Of a stretch of 64,000 nucleotides of DNA, positions 61,156 through 64,000 are shown in pieces. Source of the stretch: Streptomyces soli (GTDB lineage: Bacteria > Actinomycetota > Actinomycetes > Streptomycetales > Streptomycetaceae); contig NZ_RJVR01000120.1 in the NCBI RefSeq assembly GCF_003999195.1, forward strand, positions 43,435-107,434, written 5' to 3'. The notes beneath the pieces were generated by a model. The model was not told where the DNA came from. It was given only the letters and a program-made list of their open reading frames with translations, and ran no database searches. The translations under genes and the position numbers were made by a program. Positions within the stretch are counted from its first letter, which is position 1; the number at the start of each line of letters is the position of its first letter.

Positions 61156-61399
61156 TGCGCGTCCTGTCGTCGGGTTGGCGCCGGCCGGCGGATTTGTCGG
61201 GGGAAGACCGCGTCTCCTCATGGGCGTGCGCAAGAGGCGCTGCCGGGCCTGCTGGGACGACGTACTGGTGTCCCGGCCGGTCGCGGCCCTGGTTGCGCCT
61301 ACGCGGTGCGGCTCCCGCCATCAGTAGTACATCAACTAGCCTGCGCGTTTCACTTGGGGCTGTGTCCGGATCTTGAGCGGAAACGCGAAAGTGCCTCTG

Positions 61400-61569
61400 A
61401 GCTGGGACGATGAGGCTTGTCCAGGGCTGCGGAGTGGCCGTTGTTGCCGGTGGGCAAGAAGTCGGGCCGGCCGCCGACGTGGTCGCGGCGGCAACTGATC
61501 GACGGCATACGGTGGCGGACCAGGACCGGTGCGCCGTGGCGGGACGTTCCGGAACGGTACGGGCCGTAG
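61400..61569 (+). mobile_element. IS5-family transposase N-terminal remnant
   Basis: EWPLLPVGKKSGRPPTWSRR and QLIDGIRWRTRTGAPWRDVPE, ending YGP-stop at 61569, form the N-terminal DUF4096 region of an IS5-type transposase. The part before 61432 is out of frame and the catalytic domain is missing. Non-coding IS-like sequence continues to about 61760. Confidence 0.8.
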
Positions 61570-61783
61570 GACCGGGCAAACCGCATCGGTGTGGACGTTG
61601 CCTGGGAATTGACTGTGAGTTCCCGGGGGGTGGTGCGGCGCGGGGCCGCAGAATGCGACGAGCGCTGGTATGGTTTGGCGTTTTTGGTTGAGTTTAGTGA
61701 GGTATTCGCGAAGGCCGGGCTCCCAGGGAACTCCCAGATTTCTATCAGGGATTCCAAGGAGCGGGCAGCCAGAATTCCCCGCC

Positions 61784-63334
61784 ATGAGGGTGCTTCCACG
61801 GCGGCGCAGGGCTGTCCTGATGAACTCGGTGATGAGCGTGGTGCTCCTTGCGGCCGTCGGCGGTGCCTATGCGGCGGTGAGCAGTGGCAGTGGCACTCGC
61901 GCGCCTACCGGCACGCGAGCGGTGGCGGTCGCCAAGGGCACGGTGCTGGCGATGGTGTCCGGCTCCGGGGCACTGGTTTCGCCGAGCGATGTCGGAGTCA
62001 ACTTCACCACCGGCGGCCGGGTCACCGAAGTGGACGTCAAGCCCGGCGACAAGGTCACCAAGGGGGAGGTGCTGGCCAAGGTCGACGCGACCGCGGCAAA
62101 TGAGACGCTCACCCAGGCCCAGGCGTCGCTGACGGCGGCCCAGGCCAACCTCAGCAAGGTCGAGGCTGGTCAGGCGAGTTCCACCCCGACGGGGTCCAGC
62201 GGCGGATCGGGAAGCGGGTCAACCGGCGCCTCGGCGGGCATCGGCGGATCCGCAACGCAGCCGTCCGGGTCGGTGCCGACGCGCAGCGGCGCAACGCACA
62301 GCCCTACACCCAGCCCCTCCGCCAGCCCCACCGGCACCACACACAGCCCCACGCCCAGCCCCTCCGCCAGCCCCACCGGCACCACACACAGCCCCACGCC
62401 CAGCCCCTCCGCCAGCCCAACCGGCACCAGCAGTCCCGGGGCCCAGAACGTGTCCTTCGTGCAGGCGGTCGCCGACACCGCCACGGCGAGCCCGTCCGCG
62501 TCCGTGGACCCGGTCCAACTCGCCCAAGCCCAGTTGCAGTTGATCCAGGCACAAAACGCGGTGAGCGCGGCGCAGCGCGCGGTCGCCGGAACCGTGCTGA
62601 CCTCCCCCGTCGGCGGCACGGCGGCAACGGTGGCCGGCAAGGTCGGCGAGACGGTCTCCGGCACGGGCAGCGGCTCCAGTTCCGGCTCGGGCTCGACCGC
62701 TGTTTCCGGCAATGGCTCCACTGGCTCCTCCGCCACGCAGACGGGTTTCGTGGTGATCACCAACCCAACCGGGATGCAGGTGACGGCCGACTTCTCGGAG
62801 GCCGACGCGCTCAAACTGCAGCCCGGCCAGCCGGCCACGGTCACCATCAATGCCGAGCCCGGCACGGTGCTCAACGCCACTGTGCTGTCGATCAGTTCCC
62901 TGCCCGTGACCAGCGGATCCTCGGGCGGCGGCAGCGGCAACTCGGGCAGTGCCGTGCAGTACGCGGCGACGCTCAACATCACCAGCCCGATCACCAACCT
63001 CATGATCGGGCTCAGCGCCAGCATCCAGGTGGTTACGGGCGAGGCTTCCAGCGCCTTGTACGTGCCGACGGCGGCGGTGAGCGGGACCGGCACGAACCGC
63101 ACGGTGACGGTGGTCAAGGCGGACGGCACCACGCAGCGCACCAGCGTGACGGTGGGCGTGGAGGGTGACACCTACGACCAGATCACCAGCGGCCTGACTC
63201 AGGGCGAGCAGGTCCAAATCGCCACGGTCTCCTCGACCGGGACAGGCGGCTTCCCCGGCGGCGCCTTCCCGGGCGGCACCCGCGGCGGCGGTGGCGGGTT
63301 CCGTCCCGGCGGCGGTGGCGGGGGTGGCGGATGA
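61784..63334 (+). CDS. MacA/HlyD-type membrane-fusion (efflux adaptor) protein
   Basis: This is a 516-residue adaptor for an ABC efflux pump. An N-terminal membrane anchor (about residues 13-33) is followed by a biotinyl-lipoyl-like half-motif (VSGSGALVSPSDVGVNFTTG, EVDVKPGDKVTKGEVLAKVD). A coiled-coil start (LTQAQASLTAAQANLSKVEAG) comes next, then a Ser/Pro/Thr insert with three 15-residue repeats. The returning hairpin (LAQAQLQLIQAQNAVSAAQRAV) and barrel domains complete it, with a Gly-rich tail. The ATG at 61784 lacks a close ribosome site. The stop overlaps the next gene (ATGA), where a MacB ATPase would be expected. Confidence 0.84.
   Translation: MRVLPRRRRAVLMNSVMSVVLLAAVGGAYAAVSSGSGTRAPTGTRAVAVAKGTVLAMVSGSGALVSPSDVGVNFTTGGRVTEVDVKPGDKVTKGEVLAKVDATAANETLTQAQASLTAAQANLSKVEAGQASSTPTGSSGGSGSGSTGASAGIGGSATQPSGSVPTRSGATHSPTPSPSASPTGTTHSPTPSPSASPTGTTHSPTPSPSASPTGTSSPGAQNVSFVQAVADTATASPSASVDPVQLAQAQLQLIQAQNAVSAAQRAVAGTVLTSPVGGTAATVAGKVGETVSGTGSGSSSGSGSTAVSGNGSTGSSATQTGFVVITNPTGMQVTADFSEADALKLQPGQPATVTINAEPGTVLNATVLSISSLPVTSGSSGGGSGNSGSAVQYAATLNITSPITNLMIGLSASIQVVTGEASSALYVPTAAVSGTGTNRTVTVVKADGTTQRTSVTVGVEGDTYDQITSGLTQGEQVQIATVSSTGTGGFPGGAFPGGTRGGGGGFRPGGGGGGGG
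62297..62431 (+). repeat. Three tandem 45-bp repeats inside the adaptor gene
   Basis: Units start at 62297, 62342 and 62387 and encode HSPTPSPSASPTGTT each time, with only a few silent or near-silent differences. They extend the flexible insert in the coiled-coil region and could vary in number by slippage. Confidence 0.85.
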
Positions 63335-63906
63335 GCCCGGCCCTGTGGCTGGGCCCGCCCAGGTCGGCGGCGGGCGCCGCCCCCGTGGAGCGCGGGACGC
63401 ACACGGGCGGTCCCTGGGGCGCCGCGCCGGTGATCGAGGTGCGGTCGCTGACGAAGACGTACCGGCACCGCGACGCGGCCGTGCACGACAGCGGTCCGCA
63501 GGACTCCGACAACAAGACGAGCGGCGGCTACGGCTGCAGCTGCCTCCTCATGCTGGCTATCGCTGCGGCCGTAGGCGTGGCCATATGGGCCCACGGCGGC
63601 AACGTCACGCCGGCGCCGACGCCGGCCGCGATTCCGACGCTCACCCTCACCCCCAGCGCGTTTGCCGACGCGGTGCGCAACCAAGCGCCGGACCTGGCAC
63701 CGATCCCCGACGACACCCTCGATTCGGCTGGCCAATCCGTGTGTATCGACGCCGACCACGGCACGCCGGTGAGCACTACCGCCGAGCGGCTGACTAGCAA
63801 TTTCTCCGCCCAGGACGCCGGGGTGATCATTGACCTGGCTGCTGAGGCGTTCTGTCCCGGCCAGGAGGCCGCCATCAGTGCGGCGGCGAAGTCGCTCGGT
63901 TGGTGA
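63331..63906 (+). CDS. Chimeric gene: MacB ATPase start joined to a DUF732-like membrane protein
   Basis: This is a 191-codon frame overlapping the adaptor stop by four bases. Residues 33-52 (PVIEVRSLTKTYRHRDAAVH) are the first strand of a MacB-type ABC ATPase, but no Walker A follows. From residue 53 the sequence becomes a different protein: a hydrophilic stretch, one transmembrane helix (about 70-88, CLLMLAIAAAVGVAIWA) and a DUF732-like exported domain with a conserved Cys pair (SVCIDADHG, EAFCPGQE). A deletion or recombination joined the two in frame. The product may be made but cannot be an ATPase. Its TGA stop lies at the very end of a TnpB element. Confidence 0.75.
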   Translation: MSPALWLGPPRSAAGAAPVERGTHTGGPWGAAPVIEVRSLTKTYRHRDAAVHDSGPQDSDNKTSGGYGCSCLLMLAIAAAVGVAIWAHGGNVTPAPTPAAIPTLTLTPSAFADAVRNQAPDLAPIPDDTLDSAGQSVCIDADHGTPVSTTAERLTSNFSAQDAGVIIDLAAEAFCPGQEAAISAAAKSLGW

Positions 63907-63911
63907 CTCCT

Positions 63912-63931
63912 CCCCCGGCTGAACCCGGGGG
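63912..63931 (-). repeat. Right-end hairpin of an IS200/IS605-type element
   Basis: CCCCCGG and CCGGGGG pair around a six-base loop just beyond the stop of the tnpB fragment. Such a hairpin marks the right end of IS200/IS605 elements and the 3' part of the omega-RNA. Confidence 0.6.
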
Positions 63932-63938
63932 CTTCTCG

Positions 63939-64000
63939 CTATGCCGGGTTGGCGTCGCGATGGACCAGCCCGGCCCGTAGAACGTTGAGTGCCCCGACTG
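63939..64000 (-). CDS. tnpB: TnpB-type RNA-guided nuclease, C-terminal end (partial)
   Basis: The last codons on the minus strand read ALNVLRAGLVHRDANPA and stop (TAG at 63941-63939), matching the C-terminus of IS605-type TnpB proteins after their zinc finger (the NAARNIL-RAG region). The gene enters from beyond the right edge. The hairpin at 63912-63931 follows 8 bases later, as in intact elements, so an active copy is possible. Confidence 0.65.
   Translation of the reverse strand, partial: VGALNVLRAGLVHRDANPA

Noticed and set aside
62297..62431. Tandem repeats as a possible CRISPR array
   Set aside because: Units are contiguous without spacers and lie in frame inside a coding sequence.

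Overview
The window is high-GC actinomycete DNA, most likely from a Streptomyces or a close relative. The codon use, the many GTG/TTG starts behind strong GGAGG sites and the twin-arginine secreted enzymes all suggest this. So do several gene sets known from that family: a catalase-peroxidase with a FurA-type regulator, a matB-like deacetylase-glycosyltransferase, an ECF42 sigma factor with a DGPF protein, and an MmyB-like XRE regulator. No rRNA, tRNA or CRISPR array was recognised. The high load of pseudogenes, transposase fragments and orphan inverted repeats suggests an accessory region such as a chromosome arm rather than core chromosome.

Layout. At 0-1.3 kb the start of katG runs off the left edge. 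It follows a furA gene broken by several frameshifts, and an intact CatR/Fur-type regulator faces away from it. At 1.6-9.4 kb lie a secreted peptidoglycan-recognition amidase, an ECF sigma factor overlapping a membrane protein, and a pair like matA/matB (surface poly-N-acetylglucosamine). At 9.8-21.1 kb is a catabolic island around an IclR regulator: an SDR, a broken class III aminotransferase, a FAH-family enzyme, an ACS-type MFS importer, a 977-residue FAD/Fe-S 2-hydroxyacid dehydrogenase, a class V glyoxylate-type aminotransferase, a CaiB-type CoA-transferase and a crotonase. It probably imports an organic acid, oxidises or transaminates it, and activates it with CoA.

At 21.1-26.6 kb is a decay zone: a DUF262 remnant, a secreted trypsin-like protease, an ornithine cyclodeaminase fragment, an HPP membrane protein, an IS5-type fragment and long hairpins. 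At 26.6-39.8 kb is a set with a nitrogen-release theme. It holds two adjacent Tat-exported amidases behind a decayed GntR gene that keeps a FadR-type operator, an aldo/keto reductase, an aromatic/histidine ammonia-lyase, a broken cytosine deaminase, an SGNH esterase, and a third Tat amidase translationally coupled to a 100-residue protein.

At 40.2-46.6 kb is the ECF42 module (DGPF protein plus sigma factor, with a recognisable promoter and flanking near-identical repeats), then an epimerase, an SDR with a hydroxyisobutyrate-dehydrogenase-like enzyme, and a divergent MmyB-like regulator. At 46.6-51.6 kb come an IS630 fragment, a 165-bp inverted-repeat element, an NAD malic enzyme and a haloperoxidase-type hydrolase. 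At 51.6-56.6 kb is a complete livKGFHM-type branched-chain amino-acid ABC operon. It converges on a PucR-type regulator, followed by a 3-hydroxybutyrate-dehydrogenase-like SDR and another hydrolase. At 61.8-64 kb is a MacA-like membrane-fusion protein whose MacB partner has been replaced after about 20 residues by a DUF732-like protein. A TnpB-type (IS200/IS605) element begins right at its stop codon and runs off the right edge.
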